From assembly GCA_021234155.1 (NCBI GenBank), contig JAJEKV010000021.1:16193563-16257562 (forward strand): 64,000 bases of DNA, given 5' to 3'. The position numbers and the translations under genes were made by a program. The notes under the pieces were generated by a model, which saw nothing but the letters and a program-made list of their open reading frames with translations, had not been told where the DNA came from and did no database searches. Source of the stretch: Isoetes taiwanensis (lineage: Eukaryota; Streptophyta; Lycopodiopsida; Isoetales; Isoetaceae). Positions 11,822-23,126 of this stretch are shown piece after piece (the stretch's first letter is position 1; the number at the start of each line of letters is the position of its first letter).

Positions 11822-13931
11822 CTTTTTCTTTTTTCTCTTTTCTTTTTAAAGGAAGGGATGTTTTTCTATTAATCATACAAAGAAAATACAACAGGGGTAA
11901 GGTAAGTGATTACCATTACCAAAAAGCTTAGCTTTATAGGGAACATAGACGTAAAATGAAAAGAAAACAAATATAGTGCTAAGAAAATTGCACTGCATCC
12001 AAGGAGACTCTGTCTATATTAACACAAAACCCAACCAGACCCTGTCAGGGAACACCATGTGTAGCATCCAAAGATTAGGAGAAATTACTCGAGAAGGAAG
12101 ACTGATGCTCAGGGATTGAGGGTGCTGGAGTAAGTGAAGCTGCTGGTGGGAGTGGTGGTTGGCAAGGAGGATCACGTGGAGCTAGAGCAATAGAAGCAGG
12201 ATCAAACACTTGCATGATTGGAGGATGCAGTAAGTTCATACCATGTTAAGCAAGAGAGGCTTGAGGAACCTGTTGTAGGGGTACCACATCTTTAATTGAG
12301 AGATCATTAGGGCCATAGCCCGAAGTGGAAGGGCCACTCATCATGTGGTGATTTCTACCAATAATAGCCAGGTGGGATCAATTCCTTGCATAAGATCTGC
12401 TCTTAAAGTGTCAAACTGCCTTTGTGGAAGTAGTACATACATTTGAATGAGGTGAACTGCTCCTCCATGAGCAGACCATCATGAATGAACAAAAAAAGAT
12501 CAAGCATAAGCATTTGGTAATCATGAAATATAACCGGCTTAAGGTCTTTGGGTTGATAGATTTTTGGAGACCCCTGTAGCAGAGCACAATCATAAGAAAG
12601 ATCCTTTGCTGGAGGTTTGCAATGGTGCCTAGTCTTAAGGACTGTTAGCAGATCTATAAGATAAAAAATCATAGAAGTATGCAGAGATGACAAAGGAATT
12701 GCTAAGACCAACAAACTGCCTATTGCATTTTAACTCATATCATAACCATCTTTTTTTGAGTTGCCTGTAAGCCATGGCAGTCTTAGCAACATCCATGCAA
12801 TGTTAACACTAGAATTAGATAAGCAGATATTGTTCATGTGCAGCCATACAACCCAAAGAGTGATCTACTTGATAGTATTGAGGAAAGTGTGAATTCCTCT
12901 TGGGAAGGATTTAAAGGATCTGTTGTTACCAAGGTTGTAGTCTCTATCCCTAAGGTAAATTCTAAACCAATCCCAAAAGTTTTGCATGGCAGGACAACAG
13001 AAGATATGAGCAATAATTTCAGGGCTCTTTTTACACATGGAGTGGATAGAATTTGCACTACCGTCCTCCCCCCTCTCTCTAATAGTTTTAGCAGGGAGAA
13101 GATTTTTCAAACCAACATTTGAATCTTAGTTTAGGAGCAAGTTGAACAAGCTTTGGACAAAATACCATTGAAGCTTTTTGGGTGACCTGCAACTCCCGCA
13201 TATTAGGTTTTTGCAAGATAAGCATCTTATAGGCTTTTTCGACAACGTAAAGGTCCATGTTTTCAAACGTCCAGTAGGAATTGGGAGAGTCTAGACAATC
13301 AGCAAACTACTAGCTCTTAGAAAGGACTAGACGATAGATCCTCTTGTCCCTATTGGAACCATTAAGAAGAATCTTAACTTCCTCCCATGTGGCCCATCTA
13401 TCAACCTTCCAAAGGTCTCTAAGATATCTGGACTACTTACCTAAGAGCTTGGGATAAGTTTTTGCCAAAACCTTTCCTTTATTATTGGCAAATGAGTCAG
13501 ACCAAAAGATAGAAATACCTGCACATTTAGCATCCATATCTTTGTGCACAATGTGAACGCTGATCTTATTCCAACCCTTAATGAGATTCCTTAATACACA
13601 AGAAGTCTTAGGGGCGGGAGTGAAGGAGGAGTAAGTAGAGATGGGCAGATTGTGCTTAATAGTGCCATTAAGGGCCTGCTTTTGTTGATCCAAAATCTAA
13701 TGAACTGCATGGCTGGTGAGTCAACACTGGGCAACCTTGCCTAACCTCTCTCTGAACAAGAAAGAACTTGGAGGGGGTACCATTGAGGAGAAGCGTAGAG
13801 TAAGCATTGGAGTTCAATCCTATAATTTTGTGATAGAGAGCACGGGAAAACCCTGAGTGCAACAGAGATCTCTCCAAAAAACCCCACCTTTATTGAGTCA
13901 AAAGCTCTTTTGAGTCTAGATTCAAAAGAAG
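11822..13931 (-). mobile_element. plant L1 LINE fragment with internal deletion
   Basis: The minus-strand frames, in order, show SFESRLKRAFDSIKVG and SGFSRALYHKIIGLNSNAYS...VRQGCP (reverse transcriptase fingers/palm start), then NLIKGWNKISVHIV...FANNKGKVLAKTYPKLL (thumb/connection), LWKVDRWATWEEVK, and PAKTIRERGED...IIAHIFCCPAMQNFWDWF (zf-RVT region). The catalytic FADD segment is missing, so the palm is deleted; several frameshifts are present. The 3' end at the left has an A-rich tail (minus strand; T-rich at 11822-11850). ACATGTTT (11814-11821) and ATATGTTT (13932-13939) flank it. Copy 2 of the surrounding unit has an uninterrupted 'gacatgttttcc' there, confirming the insertion. Dead element. 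Confidence 0.8.
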
Positions 13932-14855
13932 ATATGTTTTCCATGACATTCACTCAATTTTAGTAAAACCTAGAAATGAGAAGATATTACTTCAAAGTCT
14001 ATCTATTTACACAAACAATAACATCTAGTGAATGACACTTTACTTTATTATTCATTAAGAGATTCTGAGCATAAAGCCTCAAGTAATTTTTATTTATTTT
14101 TTATCTACTTAGAACAACTAGTCTATGAGATATGGTGTCTCGAAAGTTATCTCTGCCCCTCCACTTCAAGCCAATGCCATATTCATGAAAGGGCAAAGCC
14201 TTTTGGAGCGTGTGTCCGAGGTAAGATTTCAGAACTGTTCGATAACTGGTAGTCTCTCGCTAATCTCCACACTATCCTCAAAAAGCTTATGACCAAATAT
14301 GGATGTACTTGATTCATCCCAGCCTTAAGAGTTGCTTACGATTAATATTATTTTTGAGATGCAAGAACCAGCACCTCCTCCTTCTCCATTGTAGACTTTG
14401 CAGAAGCTCTGATAGTCTTACGAGAAGAAGTTTCTTAAATGCCTAATTTCAGACATTCATTCTCAGCACATCCTGCATCATCACAATGACATCTACAAAT
14501 GTATAGATGTATAATTACTCAGCAATTTTACTACTGCGAAAGTTTTCCCACAAAAGCCTTTAGAATGGAGGTTTTGTAATTCTAGATAGTGATAGGCTTA
14601 TTGTGCTCTGTTTATATTGGGTTCCATAGACTTTTTGGTTTCCATGGAGGATAAAAGTCAATTCAATTCATATTTTGGGGGAGCAAGGGAGTGGGAGAAG
14701 TACGCCAAAAACATTCTTTATGCGGGGGGAGAGGTAAGCTAACGAGATGAGAGGGTTCAGTGGTCATATTTAAGCAACAATGAGTATTAATACTCATACT
14801 CATATAAGAGTGATTTGTAATGTATGGTTGAATGTACTCTTGTCTTTATTACAAG
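13932..14855. repeat. ancestral intergenic unit, copy 1, third arm (with LINE 3' scrap)
   Basis: Aligns with 24046-24775 of copy 2 ('gacattcattcaattttag', 'acaactag.ctacgagata.ggtgtc', 'tgtctttattac'). A short plus-strand LINE 3' terminus sits at about 14511-14660: stem-loop region, 'gggttccatagac', 'gtttccatggaggataaaa', then a (TTCAA)2-3 tail. It is a diverged member of the 10440-11320 family. No gene otherwise. Confidence 0.7.
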
Positions 14856-14864
14856 AAAGTATAT

Positions 14865-14989
14865 AGAATAGAATAGAATAGAATAGAATAGAATAGAATA
14901 GAATAGAATAGAATAGAATAGAATAGAATAGAATAGAATAGAATAGAATAGAATAGAATAGAATAGAATAGAATAGAATTATTGTCCCT
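14865..14989 (-). repeat. (TTCTA)n tail of second LINE, ~25 units
   Basis: Written on the plus strand as a run of gaata. It directly follows the 3' end of the minus-strand LINE ('gggacaataa'), so it is that element's tail. Confidence 0.85.
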
Positions 14990-17655
14990 TGTGCCCTAAG
15001 GCCCCTGGACTGATGTAGCATGGGCGAGCTCCCAAATGGGCGCTACTAGCACAACACGTTGGTATATTGTAGCCTTTTCTGAAGGCTTTTCTTAGTTTCT
15101 ATTAGTACCGGCATCTCGCTTATACTCGGCGTCATGGCCGTGCAAGGATGCGTCGCTATTAATCAGCTTTTAGCCGAGCATTTGTGGGCTTCCAATGTCT
15201 CGCCTCTCGGGTGATTCATATTATAAGCCCTCTTTCTTTGTGTGCTTTCCGATGCTTGGTTATCATCTCCTGGATTGCATCTGCCAGATCTTTCATTGTG
15301 TCTGCTCTTGTCATTAGAATATGTACTGGCCGCCCCCATCTTATACCCCTGTACTTGTTCCTGACGTCTCCGTACTTTTCCTGTGTCACAGATTCTGCAT
15401 ATCCAGTCCTCCCTTTCTATTTTCCTCCATCTGTCTTTCAAATCTTAGGTCGTGGCTCCCCATCCTAAATCTTGCCAGGACGTCCCTCCTGACATTCCCT
15501 AGCATGTTGTCTCGGTACATCCGTTGTCCTATCTGTTGTTCTGGGTTGAAAACTGTCGTGAGCCAGAGTGTCTTGGATCCGGCGTGTTTTTGCAGCCATG
15601 CTTGTGTAGCCTTGTCAGCCCAGTCTTCATTCCATTTCCCTTAGTTTACTAGATCACTCAGGTTCAGCCCCATTTCTCTAGTCCATATCGCTACATCCCT
15701 GAACCATCCACTGCTAATGACGATGTGTGACTTGGCTGACTCGTTGATTGCGATCGTTGATAATTTCCCTGGATGGCCCCCTACATTGTCTTTTATTAAG
15801 TACCTGATAGTCCTTTCCCATGCTCTCACTTCCATTGGTTTCTGGCCTGTCTCGTATATCATAGCTGTCAGGGGTGTCTTTGCCCGCACCCTAAATTCCT
15901 GTCTATGCCATTGTCTAAGGATCCCTTCTTGCTTGTTCAATTTCTTATCTGCTAAGCCGGGTCCCCATGCCTTAGCCCCATATAATTGTGTCGACACAAC
16001 CACTGCATTGAACAGATACCACTTGACCTCCCAGTCGATTATTCTGCTTTTATTACAGAAATTTTTCATACTGAAATAGCTCCCAATGGTTGACTGAAAC
16101 CTGGCATCCACACCTTTGGCCCAGTTTTTTCGTGTTGTGTGCGTCATATCCCAGATACTTGTATTCTGCTGATTTCTCCAATTCTGTCTCCATATACTTG
16201 AAGGATCTGTGTCTGTTCCTGTTACCGAATATGACTATTTTGGTCTTCATGAGGTTCACCGTTAACCCTGTTCTCTCGCAGGAAGCCTTACTAACCCGTG
16301 CATCCCCCTATTTTTTGTAGCCATCATGCTTAAGTCATCAGCATATAGCATAATGGGCCCTGATGTCTCCTAGTGTGGGGGCATCTGTATCCCCTTGTTG
16401 CTCTGCTATGAAACCTTGTAATACATCTATGTGTATACCGAAAAATGTCGGGGACAAAGGACATCTCTGTTAACTCCTGTATCACAATCTATCGCCTGCC
16501 CTTGCTGTTCCATTTTTGTATACAATCTGTGATATAATCGTGCAATTGATCCTACCATGTCTTCTGGTGCTTGCATATCTATTAATCTCTATAGGAGCTT
16601 TTCCCTCGGGATGGTGTCAAATGCTTTTCTAAAATCCACAAAACAACATACTATCTTCTTTCCCTTCGATCTGTTATGCTCTATTAGTATCCGGAGGGTT
16701 ACCAGATGATTTGTGGTTGAGTGCTCCGGTCTGAAGCCTGCCTGTCCTTGTGCCCTCAAGTTTCCTATTTCTGCCCACTGTTTCAATCTGCTGTCCAGTA
16801 CCTTTCCAAACCATTTCGCGAAGATAGAGCTCACCATTATCGTCCTATAGTTCCTAGGTTCTTCCCTGCTCCCCCCTTTGTGCAGAGGTATTACCCTGTT
16901 ATATGCCCATCTATCTGGGAGCCCTGTGTGGATGCCATTGAAAATGTCGGTAACCTGTTTCCCAATTACTGTATCCGCACATTTTAATAATTCCATAGTC
17001 AGGCCGTATAGGTCTGGGGCTTTGTTATTGGCCATCCTATTGAGCGCTATCATTACTTCCTGCATGCTGAAGCACGGTTTATCCATCTCCTGTAGAGCTA
17101 GTATTGGCATTGGTGATGCCCCCGTCTTATAGAGTTTCTCAAGGTATTTCTCCCATCGGGCTGCTCCGATACCATTTGGTGTATTCTCGGGTTTTCTATT
17201 CCCTCCTTTTACTTTAAATCCCTTCCAGAAATTCCTGGGTTGCTTTTTTAGCATTTTGACCAAAACCCATTGGTGTTGTATCAAGTTTTTGTTTCGTTTC
17301 GATTTCAACATCCTTAGGTATGCTGCCCTTTCTATTTGATATATATCCTTGCCTATGTGCACTCTGACTCTTCTTTTTTGTTCCCTGCATTCCTCATCAT
17401 ACCATACAGAGGCCTTGAATGCATTGCTCCTCCTGGGTCTCTTGCATTTTCCGAAGACCTCCATTGCCACCTTTACCATTATGTCGTTAAGCATGTTCCC
17501 ATTCTCGTCTGCTCTATGTTCCCCCCACGCCCAATTTCCCATCTCTGCTCCAATATTTCGCGTGAAAGTAACTGCATACCAATTCTGGAATTGTATTTTC
17601 ATTTTCGTGTCATTTTCTTTTTGTGTCCTCTCAACCTATGTGGTGAAAAAAATGT
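14865..17655 (-). mobile_element. second LINE lineage, TTCTA-tailed, 5'-truncated
   Basis: The minus-strand open frame 17602-16589 encodes the first half of a reverse transcriptase: MANNKAPDLYGLTMELLK, NRVIPLHKGG, NYRTIMVSSIFAKWF, GFRPEHSTTNHLVTLRILIE and motif A FVDFRKAFDTIPREKLL. After frame breaks, YADD is at 16345-16334. The C-terminal half continues through 16259-15641 (SAEYKYLGYD, NAVVVSTQLYGAKAWGPG) to a Cys-rich end near 15400 (EREDWICRICDTG). The endonuclease domain is absent. The 3' UTR is unrelated to that of the other tailed LINEs, yet the element ends in the same pentanucleotide repeat at 14865-14989. Confidence 0.85.
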
Positions 17656-18521
17656 GGAAGTGTGACGTTCCAGTATAATATACGCCCCAAATACGTATAT
17701 TATACTGCCACGTCACACGTACATGTCATCATGAGAAGTACTAGCGAGACGTAGAGGGTTGCACCTAGAGGGCAACCTCGTATGTTGTGCATGTTTAATA
17801 AACATATGCAACTATAAAACCCATGCCAAATGGCAAAACCCCATTTGGCCAATATTAACCTAACCCTAAGGGTTTCTTTATAAGGGCTTCCCCCTTAAAC
17901 CCTAAACTCTTCTTCCTTTTTTGCAATTGGGGTTTCACAGAGCCATTCCGGCCAAGCCAGGACTCTAGTTCGCATTGCCAGGCTCTGGAAAGCCGCCCTT
18001 GCACAACAGATCTTCCAGCAGCAGCAGTCTTCAACAGGATCTGAAGCATGGACGCATTCCGAGGATCTGGAGCAAGTAAGGGGCCAGGTAAATGGTGCAC
18101 GGGAGGGGCGGATGGAGTGGACTACCCTCAGCCATGTTCCTATACCAGCCAAATCCAATTGCCATGAATTTTGTCTGCAATGACTTCTGGAGACCCAAGC
18201 CGTCAGTCGATCCCCCACGAGTCTGAGCCTGACTGTTATTTATGTTGATGTTATTGTTCATGATATGCTGTGATATGTTCATCCTTCAAGGTGACTTTAT
18301 TGATGTATTGATGTCATGTGCTCATGTTTATTCACGCTTCCGCAGCTAGGTTGACCCGAAGGAAGACGGGGCAAATGACACATCCACTCTTCCCTTGCTG
18401 GCTCATTCCACTGGGATTGGTGTCAGGTGGATGGCCCCTACCAGTTTGGCTGTCAGGGGGAATACTCCGCCTTCCGATACGGTGTGTGCATCGTAGAGGA
18501 AGTAGGGGACGTCACAGGAAG
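17656..18521 (+). mobile_element. solo LTR with 5-bp target duplication
   Basis: The element proper is 17661-18516 (856 bp). It begins TGTGACGTTCC and ends GGGGACGTCACA, near-perfect inverted termini of the TG...CA type. It is flanked on both sides by GGAAG (17656-17660 and 18517-18521), the 5-bp duplication expected of an LTR retrotransposon. Inside are an ACTATAAAAC box (17811-17820) and a strong hairpin at the left end (17660-17718). No gag-pol or second LTR is present, so it is a solo LTR left by recombination. It inserted just 5' of the second LINE's surviving coding region. Confidence 0.85.
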
Positions 18522-18559
18522 CTTGAACTAGATAGTAAGGTTTTACTGTGATGACATAA

Positions 18560-18890
18560 ATAACTTGGACACATATGAAGAACAATATTATTTGCTTTCT
18601 AATATAAGCAAAATGAACTGCATGTTAATTTTGCAATTGCGGTTATCATGACACCACGTACACATAGAAAAAGGTAGATGAAATGGCACCTCATAGTAAG
18701 AGATTTTGTCTACGATGCTTAAACGTTGAAATTGAAACAGAAAAGCATGTTTTTTTTGGAATGTTCAGCTTATGAGAATGCCATAACTAAATATGATGTA
18801 CATGGCCAGACTTTGATAGAGACTTTGATAGAGCTACTCGAAATGCCTGTCAATGCTTCGGATTGAGTGCCTATATATTACATTATATTA
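18560..18890 (+). pseudogene. LINE ORF2 C-terminal remnant
   Basis: Broken frames show FCLRCLNVEIETEKHVFF followed by ECSAYENAI, matching the Cys-x2-Cys...His...Cys end of non-LTR ORF2 proteins ('RLC..C...E.E.H.LF.C..Y'). Stops and frameshifts interrupt it. Family assignment is tentative. Confidence 0.5.
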
Positions 18891-18899
18891 TGTATTTTG

Positions 18900-18985
18900 C
18901 TTGCCATAGAGGCCCAGATACTCTTGGATAATCCTTAAGAGTGACGGCTTGCTGTTCTTTCCATTTCTGCTTCCTTTTAGAACCA
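18900..18985 (-). pseudogene. truncated VQ gene copy
   Basis: From ATG at 18985 the minus strand reads MVLKGSRNGKNSKPSLLRII, parallel to MDLRGSRNGRKSSRPTPLRI of the intact VQ gene at 5555. Homology stops after about 28 codons, well before the VQ motif. Together with the matching upstream DNA this is a 5' fragment of a duplicated VQ gene, without function as a VQ protein. Confidence 0.8.
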
Positions 18986-19560
18986 TTTCTTCTGGTTAAC
19001 TGACTCTTTTAGGGCTTCAATCTCCTTCACACTTCTTCTTTATACTTTTGCTGCATTTTTTCAGAAATTTGGCACTGTTTCTAGCAACTCAAATCGTGCT
19101 ACCAATCAAGCAACACTAAGAAGAAAATTGCCTCTAGAAAATACCACTTTACTCAGATCTCAGTTTTGACCTGGTAGCATCTTGCTCTGTAGGCTTTCCA
19201 ATCCTTGCATAGATTTGAAGCCCTTTTATCTGATCCTCTCTACTGTGCAGCTTACATGCGCCTTGTATTTTTGCGCATTGACTTCAAACAAGCTTCTATA
19301 CTAGGGATGAATTGCGACGACCTGATTGCTTTGCCAAGGATTGGTACAACTCAATTCAACAATTCGACTCCTTGTACAAAGATTCAAGAAAACACACGCT
19401 TGCCAAGAACCTAAGGTGTAGCTTCCTTCGCTGGAATAAGAATATAGATAGTGAATGTCTCCTTTTAGCAATCACCTTATCCTGGCCGTCCATCTTACCA
19501 CATATGAACGATTGTAATCAAGTCAAAGTCTTGTAAATTTTCTTTGGTTTTTTTGTTGCA
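18986..19560 (-). promoter_or_regulatory. duplicated VQ promoter/5' UTR
   Basis: Aligns base by base with 5556-6130 ('cacttcttc', 'ggcactgtttctagcaa', 'tttgaagcccttttatctga', 'gaaaacacacgcttgcca', 'cctggccgtccatcttacca'). The segment holding the TATTTAA box in the intact copy is absent here (near 19430), so this promoter is probably dead. Confidence 0.75.
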
Positions 19561-20666
19561 AGGCCTAGTCATTACATGTTTAACATGCAGATTCCATGTT
19601 GGGAAGTCATTGGAATACATACAACTATCCTTGCAAGTTGTGTATGGCTTAAGTCGTCAATATACATGCACTCGTGCATATCACAAGATTGACTTATCTC
19701 TATATTTATCGACTTGCTCTTGATTAATCTTACAACCTGCAATTCACATATACCATATATAACGTCAACAATTGAGATACAGTTTTGTATGCATACATAC
19801 GTGTATATGTGCCAATTGTTGAAATAAGTACACTCAGGCATTTGATAAGATAGACTAATCCCTATATTTGTCAATATTCTCATCATCATTCCTTGCACTC
19901 CAGGATAGTCGACACTTGCAGTATTGCTACATGTAGCTATCTGCTTGCACACATTTACCAAGGTCTTCTCATGATGAAAAGGATCAAGAAGATCACAAGC
20001 ATCTATCTACCATATTCCTTCTAATATTTGCAAACTAAAATTTTGATGATGCTAGAAGCACGAGAACAAAATCCATATAGATTTGCAATAGAAGTTCTAC
20101 CTAAACCATGATGTTCAACAATACATTTTTGTTAACAACTTATGCGGATTTGTTAAATTGCAACTTGTTAGTTTCATGATGTTGAATGTTTTTATGGTGT
20201 TCAATGAATTTTGACTATTGCATTTGTTTTCCATTGATGTGAGAACTCCAATTGGCTAGGTGACGTTTGATGTGTTATGAATTATCTATAAATTGAATAT
20301 GAAAAAGTATGAGGAACATATTCTCATGCATGGTATAAATGATCAACTTTTTTAAAAGACTGTATACCTCCTTGATAATGTTTGAACTCAATATAGAATG
20401 CTGACGAAGAGAAATGTTAGCGATGGCCTTGGCCTACCTCCTTGGTGATGTGAACTCTACATAGAACACTTAAAATACAAGGAGTCGACAAAGAGAAATG
20501 TTCGCGAGGGCCTTATCCGCCGCGATAAATTTCGTGTACAATTAATTCCTTTTTAATACTTGGATTGCCCCAAAGTCAAAAACAATGCTTGCAAGCACAC
20601 ATCCTGGTTGCTTCTTTCATGGGTGTTCAATAATCACATGCACTATTTGGTAGTGTAATTTATATA
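19561..20666. repeat. ancestral intergenic unit, copy 2, first arm
   Basis: Matches 6131-7080 and 41290-41894. Within it, 20350-20520 contains two diverged tandem units ('tacctccttg.tgatg' ... 'aaagagaaatgtt.gcga.ggcctt'). No gene. Confidence 0.7.
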
Positions 20667-20825
20667 TCTCTAATATATAATTGTAATATGGAGGATTAGG
20701 GGGCAGCTTAGAGGCACGTGATATTGTTTATTTTTTTTGCTTAGAATTGGACAGGTGTAAGGTTTTAAAATGCTAAGTGAGGAGTGAACGTTTAAGAATT
20801 TGACAGGTGAGAGTAATGTATTTTT

Positions 20826-20948
20826 GGAGACTTCTAGAAGGATCGAGTTTGAAGCCTGGCGCAGGTTCCGGAAGGACCTGAGGCTGTTCCCGAAGGATCT
20901 GAAGCTGTTGTTCGAGAAGGTTCTGGAATGGGCAGCATAGTATAAAAG
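20826..20948 (+). promoter_or_regulatory. heat-shock-element cluster and TATA box
   Basis: Four HSE cores in about 100 bases: TTCTAGAA (20832), TTCCGGAA (20866), TTCCCGAA (20887) and TTCGAGAAGGTTCTGGAA (20911-20928), followed by TATAAAAG at 20941. The spacing and density are typical of a plant heat-shock promoter bound by HSF trimers. It drives the short exon after 20970. Confidence 0.7.
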
Positions 20949-20969
20949 AGCGAGAGCGGAGATTTTGAA

Positions 20970-21071
20970 CTCATATTGACGGGATGGCAAAGCAGTCGCA
21001 GATTCTGGTTGGAGAAGTCTGTGGGATTTGAGCGCGGATTTACTGGAGTTTTTGTTGTTTCTACGCATCAG
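20970..21071 (+). other. probable first exon downstream of the HSE promoter
   Basis: It starts about 25 bases after the TATA box and ends at a donor-like CAG|GTAATTG (21071/21072). ATG at 20984 opens only a 15-codon frame (MAKQSQILVGEVCGI), so this may be a 5' leader exon with a short upstream ORF. No downstream coding exon was recognised, consistent with a captured gene fragment. Confidence 0.45.
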
Positions 21072-21336
21072 GTAATTGTGTGGGTTTTGAATTGTGTTGT
21101 GTTTTGAGATTTGAAGCCTGCCTAGATTTCAAAGACGAATTATGGAATGAGAAAGCCTATACTGTCGTCTAATTCCGGAGACGCACATTTTGGATCAGCA
21201 CCTAATTTCGTCGGCTTCCATTTTCTCTGCTCCTTTTCTGGGATTTTTTTTTCTCATTTCTAGTTATGAGGTTCTCTTCTACACTGCGCGCATCAGGCCG
21301 GATTCCAGAGAATCCTGTGGAGCAAAAGTCTGTAAA

Positions 21337-21420
21337 CGCTTATAAGCTCCAGAGAAGTTATGATGTTTGAACCCAACCGTTTATAAGCTCCAGAGAAGTT
21401 ATGATGTTTGAACTTAACCG
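21337..21420. repeat. 42-bp tandem duplication
   Basis: 'ttataagctccagagaagtt' followed by 'atgatgtttgaac..aaccgt' occurs twice in succession with two base changes. Confidence 0.85.
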
Positions 21421-22022
21421 TATTGTCACAGTAGGGTCTATAAATATATGACTATTTAAAATTGATTGTTCCTGTTGCCTATTAGTTCTAAGATTTCCAA
21501 TCCTGCGGTTTGGGTTACTGATCCTGGGCACTTTCAGCAGTCGAAAAGATGTAAAAGATCCTAACAAATAATATAATTAAAGATAAAACAGTTATGCATG
21601 TGCTTAGTTGAAGCCACCGTGGTGTGAATCCATTGTTTTTCTGTTCGAAGATCTTTCAATTATAGGCAAATGAAGATAAAGAATGCAATAGCCAACTATT
21701 GATGCCACCTTGTGATTTAACAGCAATAGCCAATGGCAGATGGTCTATTAAAAAAGGAACAAACCACGCATTAACAAACTCTTTAGGTTTACCAGTCTCA
21801 AAATCAAGACAGTACAATTTGCTCTTATCAGTTGATCTGGGTAGCGAATGGTTCTTCTGTCATACGTGCTAATGAAAAGCAAAATGACTCATGGAACAAA
21901 ATATACCTACATCTAATGCAAAAGTTACCAGTTTTAAGGACGTAGTAGAGGGTAACGCATTCCCCAAAATCGAAAACCCTGTTTTTATCCACTTCCAGGA
22001 TGTAAAAGTACTAGCTCATGAC

Positions 22023-22196
22023 CTGCTCTCTCGGATCCGGTGGCAAGGCCCCAGAAAGCTCAAACTGTGTGATCCGGCCATCGCCATTCTGGTCTAACCG
22101 TCTAAACAGAGCGACGCCTTCATCCTTCTCTGATTTTGGAAGGCTGCTATAGAAATCTCTCCCCCTTCTGTGAAGTGATTTACACTGTAATTTCAT
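22023..22196 (-). pseudogene. EF-hand protein exon fragment
   Basis: From ATG at 22196 the frame reads MKLQCKSLHRRGRDFYSSLP... with a canonical EF-hand at residues 28-49: loop DQNGDGRITQFE (Asp35, Asn37, Asp39, Arg41, Glu46) preceded by GVALFRRL. The exon ends at GAGAGCAG|GTCATG, a plausible splice donor at 22022. Only one EF-hand is present and no partner exon was found nearby, so it looks like a captured first exon of a calcium-binding protein. Which protein is not clear; N-terminal EF-hands of calcium-regulated mitochondrial carriers look similar. Confidence 0.6.
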
Positions 22197-23085
22197 GCCT
22201 CGTTAATTTGCCGAACTTTTATTCTTCTTCAAGTTTGATTTGTTATCAACAAAAAGAAATGTTGTGTGCCGTCCTAATCTACGCGGTCTTCCTACATTGA
22301 AGCTTTGGAATTTCCAATTCCAAATAGCCGTTCTTTGTTTTTTGGAAAGACTCGCCCTGGGTCCAAACAGTAAGATGTGGTTTTAGCATGTCACAAACTT
22401 GGGTTGAAGATGCCAAAAAGTCTCCGATATTTACCCGCTTCCATCAGCCCGTTCTAAAACGTTCTAGAAAGAAGCCCATAAGGGCTTTAATGTAAAGGAC
22501 CATTGGCCCAATCACACAAAAAGAAGCACAACATGCGTGGCTCTTTTACTCGCCGGTCTGCCCCTTTACACAATGTTTTGTGCTTACTCCATGTTCTTTT
22601 ATACAATATTTTATGCTTCTTACTCCACGTTCTTTACTTCAGACATTAACGCACTCTCAAGCGAGGACAATAAGGTATTGTATTTCCATAATATTCCACT
22701 TTTGGATTTCTTTCCCACATTCTTATACAATCTTCTACATGTTCATACAACCCGTAAACTTCAATGTGCGGGCCTGTATAACTATTAACCCAGAACAAAC
22801 TATGCGGTACCAAGCTTGCACTTCATGGAACAAGAAGGCAATAGAGAAAAGACTCACACTAGATAAAAGATTGCAGTTCAAGAAATCAATCCCATCAATT
22901 GGTCAACAGACTAGACAAAATAACAAATTTGAAATCGTGCTAGATCTCCCATAAACATGTACCCCATTCCAATTTCCTTTAATACTACAATAATTTTAAA
23001 ACCAAAATTATTCCAACCAAAATTATTCCACTTGCATTCATTTAAATTTCTTGATTCCTAAGATATTATCGAACCAAATCTGACT
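22197..23085. other. Helitron A interior, no gene recognised
   Basis: AT-rich sequence; an open frame at 22580-22954 shows no domain. It may include the promoter of the captured EF-hand gene on the minus strand. Confidence 0.4.
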
Positions 23086-23126
23086 GCGGCGGCGAATGCC
23101 GCCGCGATAAATTCTTGTAATACTAG

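Larger units (their letters stand above)
20667..23126 (+). mobile_element. Helitron A, non-autonomous, carrying gene fragments
   Basis: It interrupts copy 2 of the intergenic unit. The 5' end A|TCTCTAATATATAATTG fits the TC start of Helitrons. Near the 3' end is a perfect 8-bp GC hairpin (GCGGCGGC-gaat-GCCGCCGC, 23086-23105), and CTAG (23123-23126) fits the CTRR terminus. There are no terminal inverted repeats or target duplication, as expected. The base after CTAG is A instead of the usual T, so the 3' boundary could be off by one base. No Rep/helicase is present. It contains a heat-shock-type promoter with a short exon on the plus strand and an EF-hand exon on the minus strand, suggesting capture of at least two host genes. 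Confidence 0.7.

Noticed and set aside
17850-17912. CCCTAA/CCCTAAA motifs resembling telomere repeat
   Set aside because: Only a few dispersed motifs inside the solo LTR, with no tandem array; likely telo-box-like promoter motifs.
20670-21068. 132-codon minus-strand frame in Helitron A
   Set aside because: It lies antisense across the HSE/TATA promoter and leader exon; composition follows the HSE repeats and no domain is visible.
22580-22954. 124-codon plus-strand frame in Helitron A
   Set aside because: AT-rich composition, no domain, no splice context; treated as chance.
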